A stretch of 64,000 nucleotides of DNA from Micromonospora sp. CPCC 205371 (GTDB lineage Bacteria; Actinomycetota; Actinomycetes; Mycobacteriales; Micromonosporaceae): the NCBI RefSeq assembly GCF_026130045.1, contig NZ_JAIBNX010000018.1, positions 1-64,000 on the forward strand, given 5' to 3'. The notes under the pieces are model-generated. The model worked only from the letters and a program-made list of their open reading frames with translations. It did not search any database and was not told the DNA's origin. The stretch's first letter is position 1. Every line of letters starts with the position of its first letter. The translations under genes and the position numbers were made by a program. Shown piece after piece: positions 1-7,486 of the stretch.

Positions 1-1
1 C

Positions 2-376
2 CTGGGCCCCGAACCTCCCGAGCACCGGGCCGATGATTCGATGGCGGCGCGGATCACCGCCGGCCGACGGCTGCCGCTCGCCCTCGACCCCGACCCGGAG
101 TCGAGGGCGCTGATCCGTTGGCTGGGCGCGGATTCCGGCGATCCGGAGGCGCAGGTGATGTCGCTGCGCCCCACCGGTCCCGGCCATCTGCTGCTCTGCT
201 CCGACGGTTTGCACCACTACCTGTCCGACCCGGCGGCGCTGGCGGAAGCGATCGCCGGCCGGTCATTGATCGACGCCGCCCGCCACCTCACCACCGTCGC
301 GCTGGACGGCGGCGGTCACGACAACATCGCGATCGCTCTGCTCGCCTTCCCACCCCCAGGAGGACCCCTGTCATGA
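2..376 (+). CDS. PP2C-type Ser/Thr protein phosphatase, C-terminal part
   Basis: The reading frame is open from the left edge, so the N-terminus lies outside the window. The visible 124 codons carry the last PP2C motifs: LLLCSDGLHHYLSD (metal-binding DG within the SDGL motif) and GGHDNIAIAL, the terminal GG-DN motif whose aspartate binds metal in this family. Known PP2C enzymes remove phosphate from Ser/Thr of proteins modified by Hanks-type kinases. The TGA overlaps the ATG of the VWA gene (373-376), so the two are translationally coupled, and a FHA protein follows. This points to a kinase/phosphatase/FHA signalling cassette whose kinase would lie upstream. The fold assignment is firm; the substrate is unknown. 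Confidence 0.85.
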   Translation: MGPEPPEHRADDSMAARITAGRRLPLALDPDPESRALIRWLGADSGDPEAQVMSLRPTGPGHLLLCSDGLHHYLSDPAALAEAIAGRSLIDAARHLTTVALDGGGHDNIAIALLAFPPPGGPLS

Positions 377-1665
377 CCGCGCAGTTCTCGGCCGAAATCG
401 ACCAGAACGAGTACCTGCCCGAGGGTGGCCGGGTGGTCGACGCCATCATCACCGTGACCGCGCAGGGCGGCGACCTGCGCGACAACTCCAAGGCGCCCAC
501 CGCTGCCGAGGTCATCATGGTCGACGTCTCCGGTTCGATGAGCATGCCGGCAAAGAAGATCGCCGAGGCGAAGAAGGCCACCGCGGTCGCGATCGACACG
601 CTGCGGGACGGCGTCGCGTTCGCGGTCATCGCCGGCACGGCGGGCGCCCACATGGTGTATCCGGGCGACGCGAAGATGGTGCCGGCGTCCGCGCAGACCA
701 AGGCGGAGGCCAAGGCCGCCGTCCAGCGACTGCGCGCCGACGGTGGCACCGCGATCGGCCGCTGGCTGGACCTGGCCAACTACCTCTTCGCGGGCCAGCA
801 GGCCGAGGTCAAGCACGCCATCCTGCTCACGGACGGCCAGAACCAGCATGAGAGCCCGGAAGACTTCCAGCGGGTACTGGATGCGTGCGAGGGCAAGTTC
901 GTGTGTGACAGCCGGGGAGTCGGCGAAGACTGGGTGGCCCGCGAGCTGCGGCTGATCGCCTCGACGCTGCTCGGCACCGCCGACGGCCTGGAGGACCCGG
1001 CGGAACTGCCGGCCGCGTTCCAGGCGATGACCGAGAGGGCCATGGGCAAGGCGGTCGCCGACGTGTCGTTGCGCGTGTGGTCGCCGGCGGGCTCGACGAT
1101 CAAGTTCGTCAAGCAGGTGTACCCGCAGGTGGAGGACCTGACCGCTCGGCGCACCGAGGTGAGTGGCCGGATCGGCGACTACCCGACCGGCGCGTGGGGT
1201 GCGGAGAGCCGCGACTATCACGTCTCGATCGAGGTCGAGCCGGACGTGGTCGGCGAAGAGGTGCTCGCGGCCCGGGTCAGCCTGGTCAGCGGCGGCCAGG
1301 TGCTCACCGAAAAGCTGATACTGGCGCGCTGGACCGATGACACCGCGCTCTCCACGAAGATCAACCCGCAGGTCGCTCACTACACGGGCCAGGCCGAACT
1401 GGCAGCGGTCATCCAGGAAGGGCTCGAGGCCCGCGACGCGGGAGACGTCGAGACGGCGACCGCCAAGCTCGGACGCGCCGTGCAGCTCGCCAACGAGTCC
1501 GGCCACGAGGGGACTGCCAAGCTGCTCGCCCGCGTGGTGGACGTGGTCGACGCGCCGGCCGGCACGGTACGGCTGAAGAAGCAGGTGTCCGGTGTGGACG
1601 CTGAGCTGACGAACGTCCGGTCGACGGTGACGGTGCGGGTCAAGAAGAAGCAGGAGGAGGGCTGA
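373..1665 (+). CDS. von Willebrand factor A domain protein
   Basis: 430 residues. A VWA domain fills roughly residues 45-230: the MIDAS metal site DVSGS is at residues 51-55, and LTDGQNQ supplies the downstream acidic MIDAS residue. The C-terminal half (about 280-430) is beta-rich, then has an alpha-helical stretch that looks repeat-like (AAVIQEGLEARDAGDVETA). No signal peptide or membrane segment is visible, so it should be cytoplasmic. I start it at the ATG overlapping the phosphatase stop; a longer open frame upstream is a shadow of that gene. It overlaps the next gene by one base (TGATG). Such VWA proteins next to PP2C and FHA genes are common in actinobacteria, probably as scaffolds; its exact role is unknown. 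Confidence 0.88.
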   Translation: MTAQFSAEIDQNEYLPEGGRVVDAIITVTAQGGDLRDNSKAPTAAEVIMVDVSGSMSMPAKKIAEAKKATAVAIDTLRDGVAFAVIAGTAGAHMVYPGDAKMVPASAQTKAEAKAAVQRLRADGGTAIGRWLDLANYLFAGQQAEVKHAILLTDGQNQHESPEDFQRVLDACEGKFVCDSRGVGEDWVARELRLIASTLLGTADGLEDPAELPAAFQAMTERAMGKAVADVSLRVWSPAGSTIKFVKQVYPQVEDLTARRTEVSGRIGDYPTGAWGAESRDYHVSIEVEPDVVGEEVLAARVSLVSGGQVLTEKLILARWTDDTALSTKINPQVAHYTGQAELAAVIQEGLEARDAGDVETATAKLGRAVQLANESGHEGTAKLLARVVDVVDAPAGTVRLKKQVSGVDAELTNVRSTVTVRVKKKQEEG

Positions 1666-2381
1666 TGGCGACCTGTCCCAAGGGTCACGAGTCCGGCACC
1701 GCCGACTACTGCGACGTGTGCGGTGCCCGTATGGGTGGGGCGTCGGCGTCGGCTTCCCCGGCTCCCGCGCCAGCCGCGCCCGCGGCACCTCCCGCGACGG
1801 CGCCCCCGGCTGAGACGAAGACCTGTCCCGTGTGCGGATCGGCGCAGAGCGGTCGGTTCTGTGAGGAGGACGGGTACGACTTCCTGCTCGCGCCGCCCGT
1901 CGGCGCGCCCTCGGCACCGGTGACGCCGGCGACCGCCCCGCCGGCGCCTGTCCCGCCGGCGCCGGCCACGGGTGTCTGGCAGGTCGCCGTCCGCGCCGAC
2001 TCCACGTACTTCGAGGTCGTCAAGGCGATGGGCGGCGAAGACGCGGGCTCGCTGGCTTTTCCGCGCTTCGCGCCCGAGCGCCGCTTCCGGCTTTCCGGCG
2101 AGCAGATGGTGATCGGCCGGCGCAGCCGCTCACGCGGCGTCGACCCGGACATCGACCTGGTAGGGCCGCCCGAAGATCCGGGCGTCTCGCACCTGCACGC
2201 CCTGCTGGTCGCGCAGCCCGACGGCTGGGCTGTCGTCGACCTGGAGTCCGCGAACGGCACCTACCTGAACGACCCGTCGTCCGACGCGCTCGACCCGAAC
2301 GTTCCTTACCCGCTCAAGAGCGGCGACACGGTCTACCTGGGCGCGTGGACCGCGCTGACCGTCACGACGGGAGCGTCCTGA
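1665..2381 (+). CDS. Zinc-ribbon and FHA domain protein
   Basis: 238 residues. The N-terminus has a zinc ribbon (C4, H8, C16, C19) and a second ribbon at about residues 53-68 (CPVCGSAQSGRFC), joined by Ala/Pro-rich linkers. The C-terminal part, from about residue 147, is a FHA phosphothreonine-binding domain: VIGRRSRSRG supplies the phosphate-contacting GR, SHLHALL the conserved SxxH, and ANGTYLN the NG turn. FHA domains recognise pThr peptides made by Ser/Thr kinases, so this would be the reader of the cassette whose eraser is the PP2C upstream. The start overlaps the VWA stop by one base. It is the last gene of the unit; a palindromic terminator follows at once. Confidence 0.9.
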   Translation: MATCPKGHESGTADYCDVCGARMGGASASASPAPAPAAPAAPPATAPPAETKTCPVCGSAQSGRFCEEDGYDFLLAPPVGAPSAPVTPATAPPAPVPPAPATGVWQVAVRADSTYFEVVKAMGGEDAGSLAFPRFAPERRFRLSGEQMVIGRRSRSRGVDPDIDLVGPPEDPGVSHLHALLVAQPDGWAVVDLESANGTYLNDPSSDALDPNVPYPLKSGDTVYLGAWTALTVTTGAS

Positions 2382-2493
2382 TCAGGGCTATGAACGGTCC
2401 GAGTCGCTGTGCGGCGCTCGCGCACGACGGAGTATGCGACTCGGACCGTTCATCCCTCAGGTCGCTAGGGCAACTTGAGGGACGCCCTGATCA
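2379..2493. terminator. Nested palindromic element between convergent genes
   Basis: Outer arms of 10 bases, TGATCAGGGC at 2379-2388 and its exact complement at 2484-2493, enclose a perfect 17-base stem (2391-2407 with 2436-2452, loop 28 bases). The right part, 2473-2493, is identical over 21 bases to 61641-61661. It overlaps the FHA gene stop and lies 11 bases before the end of the convergent LPXTG gene, so a bidirectional terminator is the likely role. There is no long T-run. Confidence 0.7.
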
Positions 2494-2504
2494 CTAGAAG
2501 TGGG

Positions 2505-3179
2505 TCAGGCGACCGGTGTGATGTCACGCCGGCGACGGAGCACCAGGAGCGCGACGCCACCGGCCACGAGCGCGGCGCCGAAGATAGCGATGCCCGCCAC
2601 TCCCGCGCCGGTGATGGGCAGGTCACCCGAGCCCCCACCGCCGGTGCCCGGCGTGGTGCCCGGGGTCGCGCTGCCCGAGGTGTCGGGCGAGACCGACGCC
2701 GACGGCGACGGGCTCGTCGACGGCGTGGGCGTCGGAGTGCTGTTGCCCGTCGCCGCGCACGTGTGCGTCAAGTTGAACTGGTCCTGCGGCGACGTGCCGG
2801 TGATCTGCGCGCTGGCGCCGGTCAGCGTCCAACCGGCCGCGGTGGCGATCCACGCCTTGCTGGTGCCCTTTTCGTCGACGATCGCGCCGCCGTCGGTCGG
2901 GATCGTGCGGGTGACCGTGCCTTCCGACGTGCTGAAGGTCGCCGTCACCGACACGAAATCGCCCGAGTTGCCGGGCAGGACGAAGACCCAGACGTCCTTG
3001 TCCGCGTACGGGCCACCGCCGAAGTCGCATCCCTGCTCGTAGTCGGCGGCCGTGGTGGGCACGTTGCCCGGGTTGATCGGGATCGTGGTGGCCGCCAGCG
3101 CGGGCGATGCCGCACTCAGCCCCACGGCGAGCGCCGCGCCGGCCACCGTGGCCAGACGCACGAGCAAACGTCCCCCCAT
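2505..3179 (-). CDS. LPXTG-type cell-wall anchored surface protein
   Basis: 224 residues. A signal peptide spans residues 1-30 (hydrophobic core then SPALA|A). After a beta-rich extracellular domain of about 130 residues comes a Thr/Pro/Ser linker (TPTPTPSTSPSPSASVSP). The C-terminus has the sorting signal LPITG, a hydrophobic stretch and an RRRR tail, so sortase should attach it to peptidoglycan. Two Cys (in EQGCDFGGG and THTCAATG) may form a disulphide outside the cell. The same tail architecture recurs in three proteins at 27-31 kb. No sortase gene is in the window. It is divergent from the sigma factor gene. The ligand or function is unknown. Confidence 0.85.
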   Translation of the reverse strand: MGGRLLVRLATVAGAALAVGLSAASPALAATTIPINPGNVPTTAADYEQGCDFGGGPYADKDVWVFVLPGNSGDFVSVTATFSTSEGTVTRTIPTDGGAIVDEKGTSKAWIATAAGWTLTGASAQITGTSPQDQFNLTHTCAATGNSTPTPTPSTSPSPSASVSPDTSGSATPGTTPGTGGGGSGDLPITGAGVAGIAIFGAALVAGGVALLVLRRRRDITPVA

Positions 3180-3355
3180 TGGTTCTGTCCCCTCTTAAGG
3201 TTGTGCACAGGTTCGAGGGACGATCGCAGCAGGTCCGACACGTCGTCGTGAACCCGTGAACCGGCCCGATCGTCATGTGCGCCCAGACGCATGTCGCCAA
3301 CCAACGGCCACATCTTCTGATCATGGCCGATTTCGAGTAACGGGCCTCTTCTCAA

Positions 3356-3376
3356 CTTGAGTCCAATGGGCTCAAG
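3356..3376. promoter_or_regulatory. 9-bp hairpin upstream of the sigma factor gene
   Basis: CTTGAGTCC and GGGCTCAAG pair over nine bases (one T-G) around a 3-base loop. It sits in the divergent region between the LPXTG gene and the ECF sigma gene. It could be an operator or a leader hairpin of the sigma operon; the sequence does not decide. Its presence here is one reason to doubt the TTG and ATG starts at 3357 and 3366, which lie inside it. Confidence 0.35.
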
Positions 3377-3461
3377 TAAGCCGATCCTTCCCTGGTGGCG
3401 AGCCTCAAGGAAGGGTGTAGCCTGCTGGCTCGGCGCTTTCGGACGCGACGGGATCGATGCT

Positions 3462-4064
3462 TTGGACGACGAGGAACTCGCGCAGGCCCTAGCGGCCGCC
3501 GTGCGGGGCGACGCGGCGGCCTTCGCGGTGCTGTGGCACGCCCTGCAGCCGGCGCTGCTGCGGTACCTGCGGGTCATTGTGGGTGAGGCGGCCGAAGACG
3601 TGGCCTCGGAGACGTGGCTGCAGGCCGCCCGGGACCTCCGGGCGTTCGCGGGCGAGCCGCCCGCGTTCCGGGTCTGGCTCTTCCGGATCGCGCGCCACCG
3701 CGCGATCGACGAGCGCCGCCGAGCCCGCCGCCGCCCGGAGGAACCACAGGACCTCATCGACCAGGACTTCGCGGGCAGCGCACCCGACGCGGCGGCCGAG
3801 GTGATCCAGCGGTCCGACACTGACTGGGCGCTCAGCGTCATCGCGTCGCTGCCCAAAGACCAGGCCGAGGCGGTCACCCTGCGCGTGGTGGCGGGCCTCG
3901 ACGTGGCGCAGACGGCACAAGTACTGGGCAAACGCCCCGGCGCGGTGCGGATCGCCGCGATGCGGGGCCTGCGACGGCTGGCCGGTCACTCGGAGGTCAA
4001 GGCGAGGCGGGCCGCGATCCGGCCCTCCCTCGGCCTGCCCTCGGCCCGGCCTGAAGGGGTGTAA
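3462..4064 (+). CDS. ECF-type RNA polymerase sigma factor
   Basis: About 200 residues from the TTG at 3462. Region 2 (LWHALQPALLRYLRVIV through WLFRIARHRAIDERRR) binds core RNA polymerase and the -10 element. Region 4 (LPKDQAEAVTLRVVAGLDVAQTAQ then the HTH ending GAVRIAAMRGLRRL) binds the -35. Regions 1 and 3 are absent, as in ECF (group 4) sigmas. In-frame starts also exist at 3357 (TTG) and 3366 (ATG), but the roughly 30 extra residues are Trp/Arg/Lys-rich and unlike family N-termini, and they overlap a hairpin; the start is therefore uncertain. It is followed 4 bases later by a membrane protein that probably restrains it. Confidence 0.85.
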   Translation: MDDEELAQALAAAVRGDAAAFAVLWHALQPALLRYLRVIVGEAAEDVASETWLQAARDLRAFAGEPPAFRVWLFRIARHRAIDERRRARRRPEEPQDLIDQDFAGSAPDAAAEVIQRSDTDWALSVIASLPKDQAEAVTLRVVAGLDVAQTAQVLGKRPGAVRIAAMRGLRRLAGHSEVKARRAAIRPSLGLPSARPEGV

Positions 4065-4068
4065 CGCC

Positions 4069-4830
4069 ATGAGCCTGTGGGACGCCCTTTTGAGCAAGAT
4101 GCTGACTGCACGAAAGCGCCGGATCGGGCCCCGCGAGGCAGAGCAGATGCTCTCCGCACAGGGCTCGGATGCCGCGCACCCCGAGTTGAGCTACCTGCTC
4201 GCCGCGGCGGCGGCCCCGCCCCGCTCCCACGAGCTGGTCGGCCTCGCCGCGGCGGTCGCCGCCTACGAACGGGCCGGTCTCACCGCTGGCGAGACCGCCG
4301 TGCCGGCCCCGCGCCGGTCCTGGCTGACCCGGTCGGTCGCCGTCAAGGCGGCGGCGGGCACAGCCGTCCTCCTGTTCGGTGGCACCGCACTGGCCGCCGA
4401 GACCGGCAACCTGCCAGACGCCGCCCAGCGGCACGCGCATGACCTGTTCTCAGGGCTGGGCGTGCCGCCCGCCGAGCGGACAAGCGCCACCCCGACACCG
4501 GCTGGCACGCCGTCCGCGTTGCCGACGCCGGCGCCCAGCCCGAGCAACCACGGCCGCACGATCAGCCCTTCCAGCCCGGCGGCTCTCGGACTCTGCCGTG
4601 CCTGGGAGGCCAGCGAGAAGAACCCGACCGGCAAGAAGATGGCGTCGGAGGCGTTCCAGGATCTGTCGCGGGCGGCCGGTGGCGCGGCGAACATCGCCGA
4701 GTTCTGCGCACCGCTGCTCGACACCGGCCCCGCCGAAAACGGGCAAGGCCCGCCATCGGCCAAGCCAAGCCATCCGGATGAGGGCAAGGGGCGCGGACGC
4801 CCCACGACGACTCCGCACCAGAAGGGGTAA
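4069..4830 (+). CDS. Putative membrane anti-sigma factor
   Basis: 253 residues. The first 85 residues are a helical, charged cytoplasmic domain. A single hydrophobic segment follows at about residues 90-108 (AAAGTAVLLFGGTALAAET). The rest is an extracytoplasmic Pro/Thr/Ser-rich linker and a short domain with two Cys (LGLCRAWEAS, AEFCAPLLD). No HxxxCxxC zinc anti-sigma motif is present. The argument for an anti-sigma role is position (4 bases after an ECF sigma gene) and topology, which is inference; actinobacteria have many such non-canonical partners. The C-terminus is rich in Lys, Gly and Arg. Confidence 0.6.
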   Translation: MSLWDALLSKMLTARKRRIGPREAEQMLSAQGSDAAHPELSYLLAAAAAPPRSHELVGLAAAVAAYERAGLTAGETAVPAPRRSWLTRSVAVKAAAGTAVLLFGGTALAAETGNLPDAAQRHAHDLFSGLGVPPAERTSATPTPAGTPSALPTPAPSPSNHGRTISPSSPAALGLCRAWEASEKNPTGKKMASEAFQDLSRAAGGAANIAEFCAPLLDTGPAENGQGPPSAKPSHPDEGKGRGRPTTTPHQKG

Positions 4831-4887
4831 AGGGGCACCCCTCTGTGGCCGGTTTCGCAACCTCCCCCAGACCTGCGAAGCCAGCCA

Positions 4888-4928
4888 GGCACCCCGGTGT
4901 GGGCCGCACGCACCCACACCCGGGTGCC
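4888..4928 (+). terminator. Strong hairpin after the sigma/anti-sigma pair
   Basis: Arms 4888-4903 and 4913-4928 are complementary over 16 bases with one mismatch, around a 9-base loop. No T-run follows, which is usual for terminators in this GC range. It lies 58 bases after the anti-sigma stop and 39 bases before the next gene. Confidence 0.6.
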
Positions 4929-4966
4929 ACCCCCTCCCCGGTTTCGCGCGAACAAGGCGGTGGGCA

Positions 4967-5362
4967 ATGGACGTACGCAGACGGAGAACTGATCCGGTCT
5001 TCGTTGACCGCACCGGCCGCCGGCGCCGCGTCTTTCTGATCGCTGGCCTGGCGAGCGGTGCCGCGCTGGCGCTGGCGACCCTCGTGCTGATCGCCGGGTT
5101 CACCGGCAGCGGCCCGGGACGCCTGCCGCTCCTGCCCGAGTCGGCCGGCGAGCAGTTGCGGGCGCCGGTCGCCACCGTGAAACCCACCGAGGCTGCGCGA
5201 ACCATCCCGTCGCCATCGGAGCCGGCTGGGAGTCCGCGGCCGACGCGGACGGGTACATCCGCGCCGGCCACCACCACGCAGGTGGCACCGAGCCCCAGCA
5301 AGACCAACCACCGCAACGTGCCGACGCACACGCCCGGTGGCCGGCCCTCCAAGCGCGCGTAG
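4967..5362 (+). CDS. Small single-pass membrane protein, Pro/Thr/Ser-rich
   Basis: 131 residues. The N-terminus is basic (MDVRRRRTDPVFVDRTGRRR), followed by one transmembrane helix at about residues 24-45 (VFLIAGLASGAALALATLVLIAG), then an 85-residue low-complexity tail rich in Pro, Thr and Ser that should lie outside the cell. The start ATG at 4967 is chosen because the long upstream open frame is a shadow of the anti-sigma gene. Its TAG is followed directly by the ATG of the deacetylase/glycosyltransferase gene, so the two are co-translated and it is probably an accessory of that enzyme. I recognise no domain. Confidence 0.7.
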   Translation: MDVRRRRTDPVFVDRTGRRRRVFLIAGLASGAALALATLVLIAGFTGSGPGRLPLLPESAGEQLRAPVATVKPTEAARTIPSPSEPAGSPRPTRTGTSAPATTTQVAPSPSKTNHRNVPTHTPGGRPSKRA

Positions 5363-7486
5363 ATGTCGAAGCACATCGAGCGGCGGGAGCCGAAAGCGCA
5401 CTGGCTCCTGCTGTCTCTCTTCACGCTCGTCCTGCTGGCCGGTCTGTGCCTCAACGGGTACGTGTCCAATGTGGGCGGTGAGGGTGCCGGCCAGCCCGCG
5501 CCGGGCGCCGGCGGTGGCGCGGTGCCCGCCGCGGTGACCGGCGGCGGCCCGGTCCAGCGGGTCGGGGCTGACTCGTCGGTCGGTACCCGGGAGATGCCAG
5601 CCAAGACGATCGCGCTCACCTTCGACGACGGCCCGGACCCGCGCTGGACACCGCGCATTCTCGACGTGCTGGCGAAGTACGGCGCGCACGCCACCTTCTT
5701 CCAGACCGGCGCGCAGGTCAACCGGCACCCCGACCTCGCACGCCGGGTGGTCGAGGAGGGCCACGAGATCGGGGCACACACGTTCGTCCACGCCGATCTG
5801 AGCGCCCTCCCGTCCTGGCGGCGCGGCATGGAGACGACGCTCACCAGCAACGCGATCGCGGCCGCCACCGGTCGCGTGCCGGTGCTGATGCGTCCGCCGT
5901 ACTCGTCCGAGCCCGACGCCGTCGACGGTGCCGCGTTCGCCGCCATGCGACAGGCGGGCGCGGCCGGATACCTGGTGGTACTGGCCGACCGCGACACGGA
6001 AGACTGGCGGCGCCCCGGCGTGGACGCGATCGTGGCGGCCGCCCAGCCGGCGAACGGCGCCGGTGCCGTGGTGATGATGCACGACTCCGGCGGCGATCGC
6101 GCGCAGACCGTCGCCGCGCTCGACGTGCTCATTCCCGGGTTGCAGAGCCGTGGGTACCGGTTCACCACCGTCTCCGAAGGGCTCGAGCTGGCCGCCCCTC
6201 CGGCTGCCTCGACCGGGCAGCGGTGGCGCGGCCAAGCGCTGCGGTGGGCGCAGGCGGGCGGCGCGGGCCTCGACCGGGTGCTGGGTGCCTTCATGCTGGC
6301 GGCGGTCGTGCTCGGCCTGCTGCGCCTGCTCATCCAGCTCGTGTGTGCGCGCTTCCACGTGCGCCGGGTACGCCGGCAGGCCCGCCAGCCGCTCCAGTAC
6401 CTGGGACCGGTGTCGGTGATCGTGCCGGCGTACAACGAGTCGGCGAACATCGAGGCCACCGTGCGGTCCCTCGTGGCCAGCGACTACCCGAGGCTCGAAG
6501 TGATCGTGGTCGACGACGGGTCGACCGACGGTACGGCCGACGTCGTCGAGCGGCTGCGGCTCCCCGGCGTCTTCGTCGTCCGGCAGGCCAACGCCGGCAA
6601 GCCCGCCGCGCTCAACACCGGCATCGCGCACGCACGCGGCGACCTGCTGGTGATGGTCGACGGCGACACCGTCTTCGAACCGGACGCGGTTGGCCGGCTC
6701 GTGCAGCCCCTGCGAGACCCGGACGTCGGCGCGGTCTCCGGAAACACCAAGGTGGCCAACCGGCGCGGGCTGCTGGGGCGCTGGCAACACCTGGAGTACG
6801 TCATCGGCTTCAACCTCGACCGCCGGATGTTCGACGTGCTGCGGTGCATGCCGACCGTGCCCGGCGCGATCGGCGCGTTCCGCCGCGACGCGGTGCGTGA
6901 CGTGCGCGGTGTGTCGGCCGAGACGCTCGCCGAAGACACCGACTTCACGATGGCGCTGATCCGGGCCGGCTGGCGGGTCGTGTACACGCCGGACGCGATC
7001 GCCTGGACGGAGGCGCCCGCCTCCCTGAGACAGCTGTGGCGGCAGCGGTACCGGTGGTGCTACGGCACGATGCAGGCGATGTGGAAGCACCGGAGGGCGA
7101 TAGTGCAGGGCGGCGCCGCCGGCCGGCTGGGCCGGCGTGGCCTTTCATACCTGCTGCTCTTCCAGGTGCTGTTGCCACTGTGCGCCTGCATGGTCGACGT
7201 ATACGGCCTGTACGGGCTGCTCTTCCTGCCGCCCGCCAAGGTGGCGGCGGTATGGCTCGGCTTCACGCTCATGCAGGCGCTGGTGGCCGGGTACGCGCTG
7301 CACCTGGACCGGGAGCGTTACGGCCCACTGTGGAGCCTCCCTTTCCAGCAGGTCGTGTACCGCCAACTCATGTACCTGGTGGTGTTCCAGTCGGCGGTGA
7401 TGGCACTGCTGGGCGGGCGCCTGCGCTGGCACCGGATGGTGCGCACCGGCGCCGCCAGCGAGCGCGCCGCCGCTATCCGCCCTTAG
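5363..7486 (+). CDS. Polysaccharide deacetylase (NodB) - glycosyltransferase family 2 fusion
   Basis: 707 residues. A membrane helix lies at about 13-32. A NodB domain (about 80-270) has TFDDGPDP (catalytic Asp and metal Asp at 88-89) and the metal histidines HTFVH (139, 143). A second helix near 310-330 leads into a processive GT2 domain: SVIVPAYNES at about 351, VVDDGSTDG, MVDGDTVF (DxD), EDTDF (catalytic Asp) and QRYRW (the QxxRW motif of processive synthases). Three to four C-terminal membrane helices follow. The fusion resembles enzymes that make and deacetylate beta-linked GlcNAc polymers (PNAG/chitin type), with polymerisation inside and deacetylation outside the membrane. The polymer made is inferred, not shown. 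It overlaps the convergent glcF by 14 bases. Confidence 0.88.
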   Translation: MSKHIERREPKAHWLLLSLFTLVLLAGLCLNGYVSNVGGEGAGQPAPGAGGGAVPAAVTGGGPVQRVGADSSVGTREMPAKTIALTFDDGPDPRWTPRILDVLAKYGAHATFFQTGAQVNRHPDLARRVVEEGHEIGAHTFVHADLSALPSWRRGMETTLTSNAIAAATGRVPVLMRPPYSSEPDAVDGAAFAAMRQAGAAGYLVVLADRDTEDWRRPGVDAIVAAAQPANGAGAVVMMHDSGGDRAQTVAALDVLIPGLQSRGYRFTTVSEGLELAAPPAASTGQRWRGQALRWAQAGGAGLDRVLGAFMLAAVVLGLLRLLIQLVCARFHVRRVRRQARQPLQYLGPVSVIVPAYNESANIEATVRSLVASDYPRLEVIVVDDGSTDGTADVVERLRLPGVFVVRQANAGKPAALNTGIAHARGDLLVMVDGDTVFEPDAVGRLVQPLRDPDVGAVSGNTKVANRRGLLGRWQHLEYVIGFNLDRRMFDVLRCMPTVPGAIGAFRRDAVRDVRGVSAETLAEDTDFTMALIRAGWRVVYTPDAIAWTEAPASLRQLWRQRYRWCYGTMQAMWKHRRAIVQGGAAGRLGRRGLSYLLLFQVLLPLCACMVDVYGLYGLLFLPPAKVAAVWLGFTLMQALVAGYALHLDRERYGPLWSLPFQQVVYRQLMYLVVFQSAVMALLGGRLRWHRMVRTGAASERAAAIRP

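Noticed and set aside
316-1917. Minus-strand frame of 533 codons over the VWA gene
   Set aside because: Shadow of a coupled gene cassette; no motif, no ribosome site, His/Arg-rich.
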